Part shown: one piece after another, positions 36,901-48,707 of the stretch
Layout of the letters: the number at the start of each line of letters is the position of its first letter
How positions within the stretch are numbered: position 1 is the stretch's first letter
Origin: Phanerodontia chrysosporium
Taxonomy: Eukaryota > Basidiomycota > Agaricomycetes > Polyporales > Phanerochaetaceae
Length of the DNA stretch: 64,000 bases
Direction: 5' to 3'
NCBI GenBank assembly: GCA_001910725.1
Contig: MJGA01000009.1
Location: forward strand, 620,001-684,000
Translations under genes and position numbers: made by a program
Notes under the pieces: generated by a model
The model's database searches: none
Told to the model about the DNA's origin: nothing
The model's input: the letters and a program-made list of their open reading frames with translations, nothing else

Positions 36901-37986
36901 CTTGTCATGTGGCCTCGTCTAGCCTGGAAGTTGACTGAGTGGTGGAAATACAGCAATAAGTGCGTCGCCTCGGAATACGTTGTATTGCCAGCTCGTTTGT
37001 CGTACCACTGGACATATTTTGTGCGCACTTGCCCCTTGTGCCGTGGGACATACATTCACAGACGCACGAGAGCTGATTGCTTGTGCAGACGAACGAAAGG
37101 TGTATTCAAATGAAAGCCACTACATCCATGGGTGTTTTGTACTTTTCTACAGTCAAACCATTGAAATATGAGTTTTTGGGTTTTTGTCATGTTTTTGTCA
37201 TTTTGTATGAGGTTGTTGTCCGTTCTCTGAATTCATTGTTGACCACGGATGAGGCGGAGCGCGGGAGCGCAGCGAAGAGAGGAAAAGAATGCTGAATGGC
37301 GAAGAGGGAAGTGATTAAAGGCGAGGCATAGAAGATAACCGAATGTATGACCGGGGCTCAAGGCGCGTGGATTGATCCGGGGCAGAGTGAAGACTGTATG
37401 CTGGCGAGAGGTATGCAAAGCACTTGATTAGGTGGGTGGGAGCATGTACGAAAGACCTGGAGAGGATGCGCAGTGCTGGACGACGGAAACAGGCCTGTAT
37501 GCGTGCAAGATGGCCAGTTCTCCAAGACGTAGCGCAAGGTAAGAGATTAGGCGTCCAGAGATCATTACGAGTGTTGGGAGATTAGGCGAAGCTGGAGAGC
37601 ACTGAGAGCGAGACGGAGACGTTGAAAAAGGCATTAGGCGGCGAGATCCAGAACGGGAACGAGAGCAAGCACGAGAAACGAGATCGCAGGACGAGAGTAG
37701 ACCCCGAGTGCGGCGTGAGACCGAGTGCAGAGCAAAGTTGAAAGCGAGGTCCAGAGCGATATTCAGAGCAAAGGCGGGAGCAGGCCCCGATGAAAAGGGC
37801 TTGTCGCGAATTAGACGATAAATGATACGTCGCCGTGAGTGTAGAAGGGAAAATTCTTTATTTTCTTTTTTGAGTTTCTGGACGAGCGAGCCGGCGTCGC
37901 ACGAGTCGCGATTACGTGGGTTTTGCAGTTTTCGGCCGACCATAGGACACGATGATAGGTGAGGTGAAGTCTCCAGACATACACGT
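36901..37986. other. Spacer between gene B and the right coiled-coil gene
   Basis: Convergent 3' flanks matching the left-arm spacer. Open frames are not maintained between the two arms, so I call no gene. Confidence 0.5.
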
Positions 37987-40248
37987 CTACGCAAGCGCAG
38001 GCGACCCAGGCGCAGACGCGGCGCCATTAGCAGCGAGCGGTGAGCTGCCCGCGGTGCGGCCCATCTGCTCCATTCTGTGAGTACCGTCCCGCGGACGACG
38101 GCGAAAGACGCACCACGCGCTGGAAGAAGCTGCCCGAGGCCGACGCGGTGCGCTTGGAGGTGGGCATGCCAGAGGGACCAGCACGACGAGCACCGGGGGA
38201 GCCAAAGGCGAACACGAACGGCACCGAGGGCGAGCCGGGGAGCACAGACGCAGGTGCAGGCGACGCATCAGAGCCGTCGACGACAGACGCAGTGAGCGAC
38301 ACATCCGAGGCGGTCGACGCGAGCGACGAGCTCGAGGACAGCACGGCGGCGGAGTTGCCTGGGCGCAGCGGCGTCTTCTGCGGCGTCTCGAAGACGCGAC
38401 TCGCCTTCTTGCGCGGGGCAGCCTTGGCCGGCACGTTCTCGACGTTCTCCTTCTCGGCCTTCGCGGCAGTGGCATGCTCAGCGAGCTGCGCGCGCAGAAT
38501 GCGGTTCTCCGAGGCGACGTGCGCCGCGCGGGCCTGCACGCCGTCGAACTCCTCGCGGAGGCCCGCGTGCGCGTCCGTCTCGGCGCCGAGCTGCGCCGTC
38601 AGTGCGCGGTTCTGGTCTTGGGCGGCCTCGAGCTGTGTGCGGAGGGCGACAGCCTCGCTGGCCTGCGCCGCATGCGCATCCTTGAGTGCGGCGAGCTCAG
38701 CGAGGACGACAGCGAGGATGTGCGCGGTGTTGTCCTGGCCGTGCTCGGCTTCAGCTCGGGCGCGCTGCTCCGTAGCGAGTGCGGCGCTCGTGGCCTCGAG
38801 CTGCAGTTGCAACAGGGCGCGGTCGCCCGTGAGAGAAGCCACCGTCTTCTCGGAGTCGACGAGACGGCTCTCCAGTTCGGCAGACTTTGTCTTCTCTGCA
38901 TCGAGCTCCTGGAGAGCCTCGTCTGCCTTGGCCCTCTCGCCTTCGAGCGCGTCCTTAGACGTCTGCAACAGCTCCTCTAGTCCGTCGCACTTGCACTGGA
39001 GTTCCTCCTCCTGACCAGCGATCATGTCCCGCTCGAGCCTCAGCGCATCCATGTCGCCAGCGGCTGCCTCGGCGGCTGCCTCGAGCTCGCCAACGCGGGC
39101 CTTGAGCGACGCAGCCTCGTGAGTCGTCCGTGTGAGCTGGGTGGAAGCGTGCGCAAAGCGTTCGTCGACGTCGGCTGCGTGCTGCTGCTCGAGCTCGAGT
39201 GCAGCTGCAAGCTCTGCCTTCTCTCGCTCAAAACGCGCCTGGGACTCGGCCTCGCGCTGCTTGAACTCGCCGGTGAGCAGCTCGACGACAGCAGTGAGCT
39301 TCGCAACCTCTGTTTCAAGAGAGGTCACCCTTGTCTCGGCGGAAGTTGCCCGCTTGCGAGCCCCGAGGAGTGCACTCTGAACCTGCTCGACTTCCGCACG
39401 TGCGCTGTCCCTGGCATGGGTGAGGCTCTCGATGCGAGTCGCGAGTGCCCTAGCGTCTGCAGTGGCAGTCTCGACCTGCCGCATGAAAGTGTCTCGCTCG
39501 TCCTTAGCCGTAGCGAGAGCGCTGTCGGCCTCGGCGCGGTCGCCGATCTCGTCTGCGAGCTCGAAAAGCGTCTTCTCGTGCGCAGCCTTCAGCTCGTCAT
39601 GCTGGCTGCAAACATCCTTGTGCTCGGCCTCAAGTCGGTCGTGCTTCTGCGCGAGCTCCGCGAGCTGGTTCTTGAGGATGGTGACGCGGTGCTCGGCCTC
39701 GTCGTAGAAACTCTGGATCATGTTGCGATCGCTCTCCGCGAGCTCGTACTGTTCATGGACGTTCTTGTACTTCGTGCTGAGCTCGTCGAGAGTTGCGTTG
39801 CTGAGGATGAAATCTTGGCGGACGCGAGCGAGTTCCTGAAGGCGTCGACTGCAAGTCCCTGTCCTTCTCGTCAAGCGCGTGTGCATGTGCGGTGGTCATC
39901 TGCTCCTGCTTGTGCTGCACAAGCCCATGTCAGCACGTATGCGGGTAACAGCAAAGGTCGGGACTCACCATGAGGGCTGCATGGGCGGTGGTCGTCCGCT
40001 GGATGAATGACATGAGCCCATGGACCTCTTCCTCGTCTTCAGTGTCAAACAGAAGCGGAGGATCATCATCGAAAGGGGCAGCGAGGGAAGGAGGGCAGAA
40101 CTGCGCGAGAGACTATCTTGCCTGTCAGCTGCTGCACCCTCGAGTGCTCTGAGGCATGTATGCGTACCTCCAGCGCCTTCTCGCAGGCAGCCCTCCCTCC
40201 GGTGTGGATGACGTCGCAGACCTGGCTGGCAAGGTTGGCAGGGACCAT
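37987..40248 (-). CDS. Long coiled-coil protein, right copy
   Basis: This is the intact counterpart of the left copy, 98 percent or more alike by eye. The ATG is at 40246-40248 and TAG at 37987-37989. The main coiled-coil frame is unbroken for 619 codons (38027-39886), which makes this copy the reference for the one-base loss in the left copy; the genomic spans differ by exactly one base (2262 against 2261). Arm-specific residues include ADSALATAKDE against ADMALATAKDE, and ARALATRIES against ANALATRTES. The exon order and the TPQKTPLRPG tail are the same. No enzyme or binding domain is recognised; a structural or tethering role is only what long coils generally suggest. Confidence 0.75.
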
Positions 40249-40561
40249 GGTGTATGAGACTTGAGGTATGTTGACGGAGCGTACTGGCGGGGTGACAATG
40301 GTTGAGAGCAGAGACGAGGGGCCAGGAACTGCTGCTGACTGCAATATTCCATCCGCCGTGGCTGACACGGCAGCCCTCTGTAGTTGGAGCACCAGTCAGC
40401 CTCGTCGTTGTGATATGCGGCAGCATCTAAGGGTCGCGCCTCTCGCCCTATCCCGTAGCTTCCCTTGTCCTCTCCCGAGTCGTTGACAGTGTCATGGATA
40501 CACTCGAGCTTGGGGGAGATGGGGAGGGTCGGTCGTCTGCTCCTCTGCTGTTGAGGTTGTT

Positions 40562-41340
40562 GGACTATACGCAATCCGCAAGCAGACGGAGATACGCAGA
40601 ATCTCCGAGCGTCGATGTTGCCGGCATTGAGTACAGCGCGAGCCTGCACGTTGTTGAGCACATCGAGGTCGGAGCACATCGGCGACAGCGACACCTTGCA
40701 AGCGCTCCAACAACTGCAACCACTCGCACTTGTCGACATCGTTCACCACATTCCAGCGAAGTTGCTCAAGTTCGATACAAACAATTTCCGTAGCTTGACT
40801 GAGTGAAATACATGGCACGCCAACAGGCCCCCAACAGCCGCGCGTATACCTCTGAAAACCCTGCTCTTGCCCGCTAGCACCAGGCGCGTGTACTGTCCTT
40901 CTACGTCTCTGTATGACCGTTAGAAGCAGTTTTATGGTTGAGCATAGTCTTTCGGTGTCGTACACAGCCCGGTCGAGTATATCTGACCTTCCGCTCGCAC
41001 GAACGAGTGCAGTGTCTGCTGCAGCTGTCAGCTTCCAAACTATCGCTAGACTTTGCCATCCTGAAACCCGTAAGTTATTCTTCTGGATGATACGCATTCT
41101 CGCCTCGTAAGTGACGTAGTCTTCCTTGTCGTCAGTGTTGACATGTAATCGCACGGCCTTAGATGACGTAGAACTACTGGCCCGGTACCGCAGGCTACGA
41201 CGACGTCATTATTGCCATGGCCTACCATATGCGGGCGACGTCATATACAGCAAGGTGCTGCGTCATAGGCGGGCGTTTGATAGACCCTATATCTACCCGC
41301 ACAGCCCGCCTGGTATCCCAACTCAACTTGAACATAGCAC
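40562..41340. other. Gap with an unassigned minus-strand frame
   Basis: A 220-codon minus-strand frame (40492-41154) contains a segment QATEIVCIELEQLRWNVVND that looks protein-like, but I recognise no family. It could be a 5' exon of the right coiled-coil gene or a separate small gene; splice sites do not settle it. Confidence 0.3.
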
Positions 41341-42739
41341 ATGGAGAATCTAAAGTACGAAATCACTGAGCTTTGCACCCACCAAATCACGATAGACCGC
41401 GCCTGCTTGTACCTGGCCATCCTCGGCGACAAGCTGCAGCGCTTCTCGGACGGCGTCGAGCATGTCTGCGCCTATAGCAGTGAGTGGCCATCGTACTATC
41501 ATCGTAGTATCCTCGACAGTGGTGCAGTCTCCTACATACAATGCGCAAGGCAGACGTCCCCGCGGCACGTGCCATTAAGAAGGGCAGGTTCAGCAGCACA
41601 TCATTCTGGAAGGACGTCCAGGCGATCGACGACGAGCTCGTTCGAGCGTCCGAACGGGGTGCGTCCACACCCGACGGCGTGCCCTTTGCCTATCATCCTC
41701 TTCCTCGAACGCCAATCGGTGTGCTCGGTGTGCGAAGTATAAGCTCGCCTGTTTCGTGTCGGACCACGCTTTGAGCGGCCGGGGCACATACAAGTGCCAG
41801 CCCTGCTTTGCGCAGAAGATCAAATGCGAGCCTGGTGTGTGTCAATGTGGTCTTGCTTGGACCTTGGCCTGACTAGTCCTTTTGTAGCGTTTAGCAACGG
41901 CAAGGTTGTCAGCAGTAGTGAGTGTTCTCTAATGCTTATCCTTGCCTGTCTGATGCGCACCGGGCATTGCAGAGAATAACACAGAAAGCAATCTACACAG
42001 TGCCACACAGATACAGCTAGGCAGTACAGACCAGAAGCAACAACCCACTTCGCCTTCTGTGGGGTCGCACGCACATGATATCGGTGTCCCCCTTGCAATC
42101 TCGATAGTATGTGCAGTTTCCTTAGCTTCCTCGTTGATTGGCTCACAATGTGAGTTGTAGACTGGGAGCCCCAGGATTATGCAAGAGACTGCAGCAGCCA
42201 TTGCCGCCATTCTTCCTCCAACTGAGCTGCCTAGTGTGCTTGGTAAACATCCTCGGGAGGACCCCGCCGAAGAGGTGAGCCCTTCCGCACACACGCCTCT
42301 CTCTTGCCTCTCCTCTGTAAGCGACACTCCTCCACCTCGCACTGCCGCTTCTCCGCCTATTACTACTCCCGGGTCCCCCAGCCCTTCTGCCCCCACCAGC
42401 GGCCCCGCCCAAGCATCCTCCACCTCCCACACCAGCCTCCTCCTCGCACACGAGAAAGCCCTCGCCCTCGCCGCTGCCCTCGCCGCACTGCTCGATGCAG
42501 ACGGCGGCGCAGCGGTGCGCCTGCGCACGTACGCGCGCGAGCTGCGCAGCGACCTGCACGCACCGCCGCTCGATGCCGCAGGCCTGCGCGACGCCTCACG
42601 CTTTGACGACGGCCGCGCTGCACTGCTGTGCGCGACGCGTGAGGTCGTCACAGATGTGACTGTGGAGGGTGCGGACCGCGAGGTGGGCCGCTTGTTGAGG
42701 CATTTGCGGGGGCGGCTGGAGGAGCTGGAGAGCGCGTAG
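41341..42739 (+). CDS. Zinc-cluster-like family member C, possibly decaying
   Basis: This is the third paralogue. Exon 1 (ATG 41341) encodes MENLKYEITELCTHQITIDR and ends AYS before a GTGAGT intron. Exon 2 has STSFWKDVQAIDDELVRASE, matching gene B. The Cys cluster CSVCEV-YKLAC ... YKCQPCFAQKIKC is visible but spread over three frames near 41695-41735. That needs two +1 shifts, unlike the single-base losses elsewhere. Later exons give a linker with LGKHPRED and the C-terminal domain (AHEKALALAAALAALLDADG ... VRLRTYARELRSDL), ending RLEELESA with TAG 42737-42739. The C-terminal frame is intact. It may be a pseudogene or may carry unrecognised tiny introns. Confidence 0.55.
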
Positions 42740-43465
42740 CAGAGGACCTTCGTTGTAGGTGTAGGTTACCAGTGCGCTTGCTGGACATATGAGGTTGTAT
42801 GCCTGGTTATACTGTGTGTAGAAGTACTGGCGCAAACGGATGGAATGGGCATACATGTTAGCATATAGGGGACCCGAATAATCATCACTGCACAGCGCGG
42901 TGGACCTCCCTCTCAGCGAACTTGAAGTTGGGTTCAGCGATGTCGGACGTGTGGTGCTATAGGCCGTGTGCAATTTGGAGATGTACCACCTAGGAGAGAG
43001 AGCCAGATACAGCCGTAGGACTGCAGTCGTCCACTCAGCGCAAGTTACATTCTTCAAGAAGTAACCCAGTCAAGCGACAACCCTTTCGACACAGTGCGCA
43101 CTGCGACACAATGTCTCTCGCGTCATCGCTCTCTGTTAATCTGGATGAGCTAATGGATAGCACACATATTCAGTATGACAGCTCGCAGTGTTACATATCT
43201 GTCGTGAGTCAAGCACGTGAATGAGCAGGAAGGACTGAAAAGTCGTTTTTGCAGAACAGACTCGGATGTCTCGGACACTGGGACGTTTTGGAAGCGCCCC
43301 GCGGCGAACGGTTCTGCGGCTTGGATGCACTTGTGGTTTCTTTCTGGTTTGGTGTCGGGATGTATAACACAAAAAGCCGTAGTGGTAGATACATGAACAA
43401 ACCATGTACTTGCTGCTGCACCATTACCCAGCGTCTGGCCTCTGGGGGTATCCGGCCCGACGCGC
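42740..43465. other. Intergenic gap (convergent)
   Basis: 3' flanks of gene C and the agmatinase-like gene. No gene is supported. Confidence 0.4.
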
Positions 43466-45297
43466 TCAAACTGTCAACGGCGTCTTCGCCATGAGCGCGA
43501 GCATCTCCCAGCCGATGTTTGCGGCAGCGATCTGCGTGATCTCGTCTGCCATGTGGTGCTGTCAGCGCACGATGCAGGACGTGGAAGTGCATATGGCCCA
43601 CCTTGGGTGTCGTAGCCCGGCGCGACCTCGACGATGTCCGCGCCGACGATCTTCAGATCGGCGAGGCCGTGCAGGATCTTCTTGATTTCCTGCAGTGGCA
43701 TGTTAAGCGGCTAGGAAGGAAAGACTGTTGCCCCCGCGTGCTTACTCGTGTCGTGAAGCCGCCTATCTCAGGGCTACAAAGGCAACAAAATAAGCGGACG
43801 GACCATATGCCTGCCCCATATTACGTACGTTCCAGTCCTGTGAAGTAGAGTCAATGAGAAAAAGGTATTCATTTCGTTATGCGGAGGAACCTACGCAGGC
43901 GCAAAACTCGGGTCGAGCACATCGATATCGAGCGTGATGTACACCGGGTTGTCGCCGACGACCGCGCGGATGCGCTCGACGATGCCCTTGTAGCCGACCT
44001 CCTCGATGTCCTCGGCGTACGAGATCTGGAAGCCGACCTCCGCGTCGTTTTCCTCGTCTTCCCACCCGTGGAGCGCGTTCCGGATGCCGACGTGCTATTA
44101 CACACAATAATAAACAACAAGAATGTCAACGTGAGAGATGGCGATGGCGAGGGGGCGAGGCGCACGCACAATGTTGCTCTGGTTTGGCGCGAGGAGGCCC
44201 TCCTTGTAGGCGTAGTAGAAGTAGCTCCCGTGCGAGACGGGCACCTCCTCGCCGGGCAGCCACGGACTGTCGGGGTCGTTCCAGTCGGTGGGCTTCCACG
44301 TGTCTAGATTGCACCATGTGAGCACCACGACACGGAGAGAGCATATCCGACACGCACCGAGGTGGCTGTCAAAGTGGATGACGCTGCGAGCGACGGGTTA
44401 GATGTAGCAATGCGCATATACTCGCCGGCAGACGTGGTGGCGCACCTCACGGGCCCGTACACCTGCGCAACGCCGCGGAGCAGCGGGAGCGTGATCGTGT
44501 GGTCGCCGCCCTGCGGCACACGGCGTGAGCGGCTGGCGCGAGTCTGCGGCACGAGGGGACGCACCAGCGTGAGCACGCGCGGGTGGAACTTGCCATCCTT
44601 CGCGATGCTCTTCTTGCCCGCGGCGGCGAGCGCCGCGCCGCGGAGGGACGAGCGTGCGAGGAGCGCGCCGTTCGCGATCTCGAGCTGGCGCAGCGCGACC
44701 TTGTTGTCGACGAGGACCATCGCTGAAGACGCAATGAGCATACGGCGGGCCATGTGGACGGGTGCACGCACGGACGTCGCCGCAGTCGACCACGTCGAGG
44801 TGGTCGCTCACGCGCAGCTTCATGGGCACGTTGATCCGGTCGACGCTGAGCCGCCGCGAGCCCTGGCGGATACCGTTCGGGCCGAAGCGTGCTCTGCAGG
44901 GATAAGTCATGAGGAACAGGTGTGGGCCGTGTGTGCTCACCCAGGGCGGTAGCTCGTAGCAGTATCAAACGGTGCGCCTGAAGCACATTTCAGTGCGATG
45001 TTCCAATGCAGAGGTGCGAGACTCACCAAGCACAGCTACATCATACGCCACGTCCTCGTCTCCTCCGAAGCACCGCACGGGTTGTGCACGCGCGTAGCTC
45101 GTGAGTCCGTTCCATGCTGTCTTCACCCAGGGCTGCACAGGCCCGGACTTGGCATCGACGAACGCGGCCGGCGCGAACAACGCCGTGAAGTTCACGTCCT
45201 GTGCGGTTGCATGTTGCGGCGCCAGAGGTTTCTGTGGTGTCAGGGCTTGTGCGAGGAGAAACACGGGGAGAAGTGCGAGCAGCGGTGCGAGAGCCAT
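43466..45297 (-). CDS. Agmatinase-like ureohydrolase with signal peptide
   Basis: Ureohydrolases use two Mn ions to split guanidino substrates and release urea. The ATG at 45295-45297 is followed by a clear signal peptide (MALAPLLALLPVFLLAQA). Short introns join APFDTATSYRPG-ARFGPNGIRQGSRR, VLTL-GGDHTITLPLLRGV, VIHFDSHLDTWKP and VYITLDIDVLDPSFAPA; these contain the His and Asp metal ligands. VGADIVEVAPGYDT and, after an intron, QDEITQIAAANIGWEMLALM complete the fold, with TGA at 43466-43468. The family is clear; agmatine rather than arginine or another guanidine is an inference from the GGDHT/DSHLD pattern. A lysine-rich insert (AAGKKSIAKDGKFHPR) is of note. It is probably secreted or vacuolar. 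Confidence 0.85.
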
Positions 45298-45345
45298 GGT
45301 CGACGCGGAGAGTGGGCTGTAGAGGCGGAGGCGGGCTTCACACGG

Positions 45346-45351
45346 TATATA
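45346..45351 (-). promoter_or_regulatory. TATA element of the agmatinase-like gene
   Basis: TATATA on the minus strand, about 50 nt upstream of the ATG. Confidence 0.45.
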
Positions 45352-46524
45352 TCGGGGCTCGCGTGCACCACCGCGGTGGGCTTATCTGGGACGTTCGCAG
45401 CGTTTTTGTCCGTGCACAAGCCAACGCGCAGATAAGCTGTGGGAGAGATAAGTGTGCTACTAGGGGTGCAGCGCGCGATGATAAGGGGCGCAGCAGATGA
45501 TGATTGTCCTAGCCAGAGCGTCGGACGAGCATGACAGGCATGAAAGGCATTGGTAACGTTTGATTTCGTAGTATAGCTAGTGTAGAGTTCGTATGAAGCA
45601 ATGCAGGGTAGAGAGGTAGTTGAGTGACGAAGCGACATCTCGGAAGTAGTAGCGACCGTGCGGGCCGAATTCCGTGTTCTTGCCGAGGATATATCAGCTA
45701 CCTAGCTTGTCTTGCGTGTATCTGTGGCGAGGCAGCGCAGGAGATAGTACATGCACGCAGCTTCCCGACAGTTGGACACGAGCGCATGAGCCTGGCGGCG
45801 ACCAAAACAGATTCGTCGCAGTCGCTGATAGCCGCTCACGCCACGAAGCCCTTGCTAAGCGCCTGCTGGATCACCCGTACATCGACGTTCGCGATGAGAG
45901 ACATGTCTTAGCCATTGCTTTGATTTCCGGTATAATTCGTTGTCGGCCTGAAACGTTGGATGAATTCTGGTCATGCGCTTACTTTGGCATTGATGACCTC
46001 AACTCTCGACTCCAAAGAAGTCGAAATGCATCAGAGCAAACTACCACCGATCCTAGCACTAATTTTGCATTCAATTATTTCAAACTTTTTGTGCCATTTG
46101 TTTGGGCAGCGTCGTGATCCTCAGTGAAGCAAGCCAAAGAGGTTGCAATTTGCTTGCCGAACGCTCACCGTGTGAACTGCATGCTATATACGGGCATGCA
46201 CTTAGATAGGCGCTCGAACCTCTTTGTCCCCGCACTGATTGCTCTCGACTCGCAACTTCTGCGCACACGACGGTCTATACCGTCTCCTCGAGCAGCCCCA
46301 CCAAAAGTACAGGCAAGTGTCACTTTGCTCGTGAAACTGTCATGCACCTGGTACCAAAAGATGAAACGCACTGGGCTCTGATCTCAGATGTCATGCACTA
46401 CGCTTTACGAAGCGGCGGCCTAGAAAACCGTTAACTGACACGTTCTTCGCCCTTTCCACCTTCAATGATTCGTCAACATATTGCTGACAAAATGCAATAT
46501 AGCTATAGACTACTCTAATATACG
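45352..46524. other. Intergenic, no supported gene
   Basis: AT-richer spacer with only short frames and no recognisable exon, RNA gene or repeat. Confidence 0.4.
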
Positions 46525-47772
46525 ATGTCAACCGAGGCGCAGTCGGGGCAAACTGAAGACAATGCTCGGGTCGAAGAGTATTGCAGCGCGTTGGAGCAGA
46601 TGAAGGAGAGCATGGCATCGGTTAGGGAGGTCGTAAAGTCGCTGCAAGCAAAGTGCGTATCACTTTAGTGTAGACACGGACTCTGCTCATGCCTGTTTCT
46701 CCATAGAGTTGACTCTGAGGAGTTCGACATGAAGGACGGTATCTCGTTGCTCTCCGTCAAATCCCACCTTATGCTCCAATATCTGCAATCTCTTGTCCTC
46801 CTTTCTGCCCGAAAGGCTCTCGGACACTCGCTCACAGAACGCACGCCCCCTCCCGAGCCGTTCTCCTCCACTACACGTTCAGCACGCGGTTCCGGCGCAG
46901 GCGACAGAGTCGACTCGATGATCGAAGGCCGTGTTGTCCTGGAGAAGATCAAGGTCCTGGAGAGCAAGATGCGGTACCAGATCGACAAGCTAGTACGTGT
47001 CGCAGAGGAGTCGCCAGAGGCTGCAAAGAACGTCGTCAACGGTGCGTTCCATCCAACCATTCTCATGTTCCCACGCTGATATTGGCGCGCAGACCCTCTT
47101 GCCTTCAAGCCCAACCCAGAGGCCCTGATGAACGAGGAGTTGAGCTCTGAGGAGGAGGGCGAAGACGAACGCGAGAAAGGCGACCGGGACGGCATCTACC
47201 GCCCTCCAAAGCTCGCGCCCATGCCGTACACCGAGCCCACGAAGGGCAAGGACAAAAAGCGCGCGGGGCCGGTGCCGACCGCGCTCTCGACGCTGGCGCG
47301 CCTGGACCCGGCGCAGCCGCACCTCGAGTCGACGTCGGGGCTGGGCAACACGCCCGCGTTGCTGTCGCGGCGCGCGCAGGAGCTGCAGCGCATGACCGAG
47401 TTCGAGGAGGAGAACTTCACGCGGCTCGTGATGAAGAAGAAGGACATGAAGCGGCGCACGCAGGACGAGGCGCACCTCGCGCTCGGCGGCACCGGCGTCT
47501 CCGGCCGCCACGGCCGCGGCGGCGGCCTCGAGGACGAGTTCGACGACATCCTCCGCTCCGTGGGCCGCTCCCGCGCGGGCGCCGTGGGCGACGGCTACGA
47601 GGAGCTCCGCCAGAAGAGCCGCAAGGAGAGCGTGCTTGCGCGCTCGCGCACTCGCGCGCGCGACGATGTCCTCGACGAGCTCGCCGACGACGGGCCGCGC
47701 CAGCGCAAGAAGGGCCGCTTCGAAAAGGAGGTCAAGGCGACCAAAAAGAAGATTTCCAAGGGCAGACGTTGA
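46525..47772 (+). CDS. LCP5: Neuroguidin/Lcp5 family ribosome-biogenesis factor
   Basis: Lcp5/neuroguidin belongs to the Sas10/Utp3-related proteins of the small-subunit processome in the nucleolus. The ATG at 46525 gives an acidic start (MSTEAQSGQTEDNARVEE). A first intron near 46653 leads to EEFDMKDGISLLSVKSHLML, the Sas10/Utp3 core, then GRVVLEKIKVLESKMRYQID. A second intron follows NVVN near 47040 and leads to DPLAFKPNPEAL. The remainder has an acidic block (ELSSEEEGEDEREKGD), YRPPKLAPMPY, LVMKKKDMKRR and a basic tail (RKKGRFEKEVKATKKKI) ending at TGA 47770-47772. This order (PNP, YRPPK, basic C-terminus) is the family hallmark. All frames are intact. Confidence 0.9.
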
Positions 47773-48642
47773 GCACCGCTGGTTTACGTACTTGGTGGCG
47801 AATACATTCACTTGCAGCTATGTCCGCTTGCTTGTCATGCGTCATTATCGTTCAAACTCGTGAAGCTTGCTGAAGGCCAAGGTGATGGGTATTGTAGGGT
47901 AGCTGTATACCCGTCAGCCGTTGATCTCTCATCCTATGTACCGTTCACCCCTCTTTTCAGATGGCCCCTAGGCTCGGTTTTTCTCCGTCCAGACTGATCG
48001 GTCCAAACCAGGGTGTCGTATCTCCTGCTCAGAAGGATGTAGTGCAGTCCTCGGAGCCACCCGCTTCTGGTGCTGAACGCATCCTGCAATCATCCTTTCC
48101 TCTTCTACCTTTTCGGGACGCAGTTATCCCCCACCAGCTCTATATGCAACCGTGGCATTCGTAAACGCCCCTCGACCGTGACAGCCTGGAAGTCTGTCTA
48201 TCGTCAGCCCACCAGGATGACTTTACGAGAATCTGCTCAACCTATGGAAGACTCTGAGTCTTCCTCTGCTGACACGAATGGACGTGATCGCCCCAACGCC
48301 CAGTTCAATCTTTCGCGCGGGCCGCGTCGAAATCACTCATGAATTCGCGCAAAGTAAGCCAGTTCCTTGTCCTACTCTGCTATGATAATGATCAAATAGG
48401 GTATATTCGGCAGGATACATTGTTCACTGCCGATGAGGTCCACAGAAATATATTGTATTCGACAGCTCTTCCTTTGTCACGTCGAGATCCGTCGCAAACG
48501 AAGCAGCTGTATCTCTGCTACAAGTGTGCGTAGACTGTCACATTCACAACTGACCGAAATCCAGTGATGTAGGTCTTGGAAGCCTACGCCATGACCCATT
48601 GCCGCCCCACCGATATGATCATCAGTGTACACCCGCGCAGCC
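47773..48642. other. Intergenic, no supported gene
   Basis: Three short plus-strand frames (47961-48533) lie in tandem but share no splice-consistent join or known motif. They are not called. Confidence 0.35.
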
Positions 48643-48649
48643 TATATAA
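48643..48649 (+). promoter_or_regulatory. TATA box of the small secreted protein gene
   Basis: TATATAA lies about 60 nt upstream of the ATG at 48708. Confidence 0.55.
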
Positions 48650-48707
48650 CTGTGGGCAATGCACCGCAGGTCGGCAGGACGTTCAGTTCTACCCCAGGTC
48701 TACAGCC

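Larger units (their letters stand above)
36818..40561. repeat. Right arm of the inverted segmental duplication
   Basis: This is the reverse complement of 25510-29312. The inner end (36818) lies inside the gene-B coding sequence. The outer 300 nt are diverged. A right-only insert of about 30 nt near 37545-37580 carries a second copy of GATTAGGCG. The interval between the arms (29313-36817, 7.5 kb) holds PDX1, gene A and most of gene B. Confidence 0.93.

Noticed and set aside
38040..39014. Long open frames antisense to the coiled-coil genes (also 26103-27601 and 27118-28035)
   Set aside because: They are shadows of a GC-rich, Glu/Ala/Leu-biased coding strand; the sense frame has introns, heptads and conservation between arms.
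47961..48533. A spliced gene from three short plus-strand ORFs
   Set aside because: No in-phase GT-AG joins give a recognisable or compositionally normal protein.
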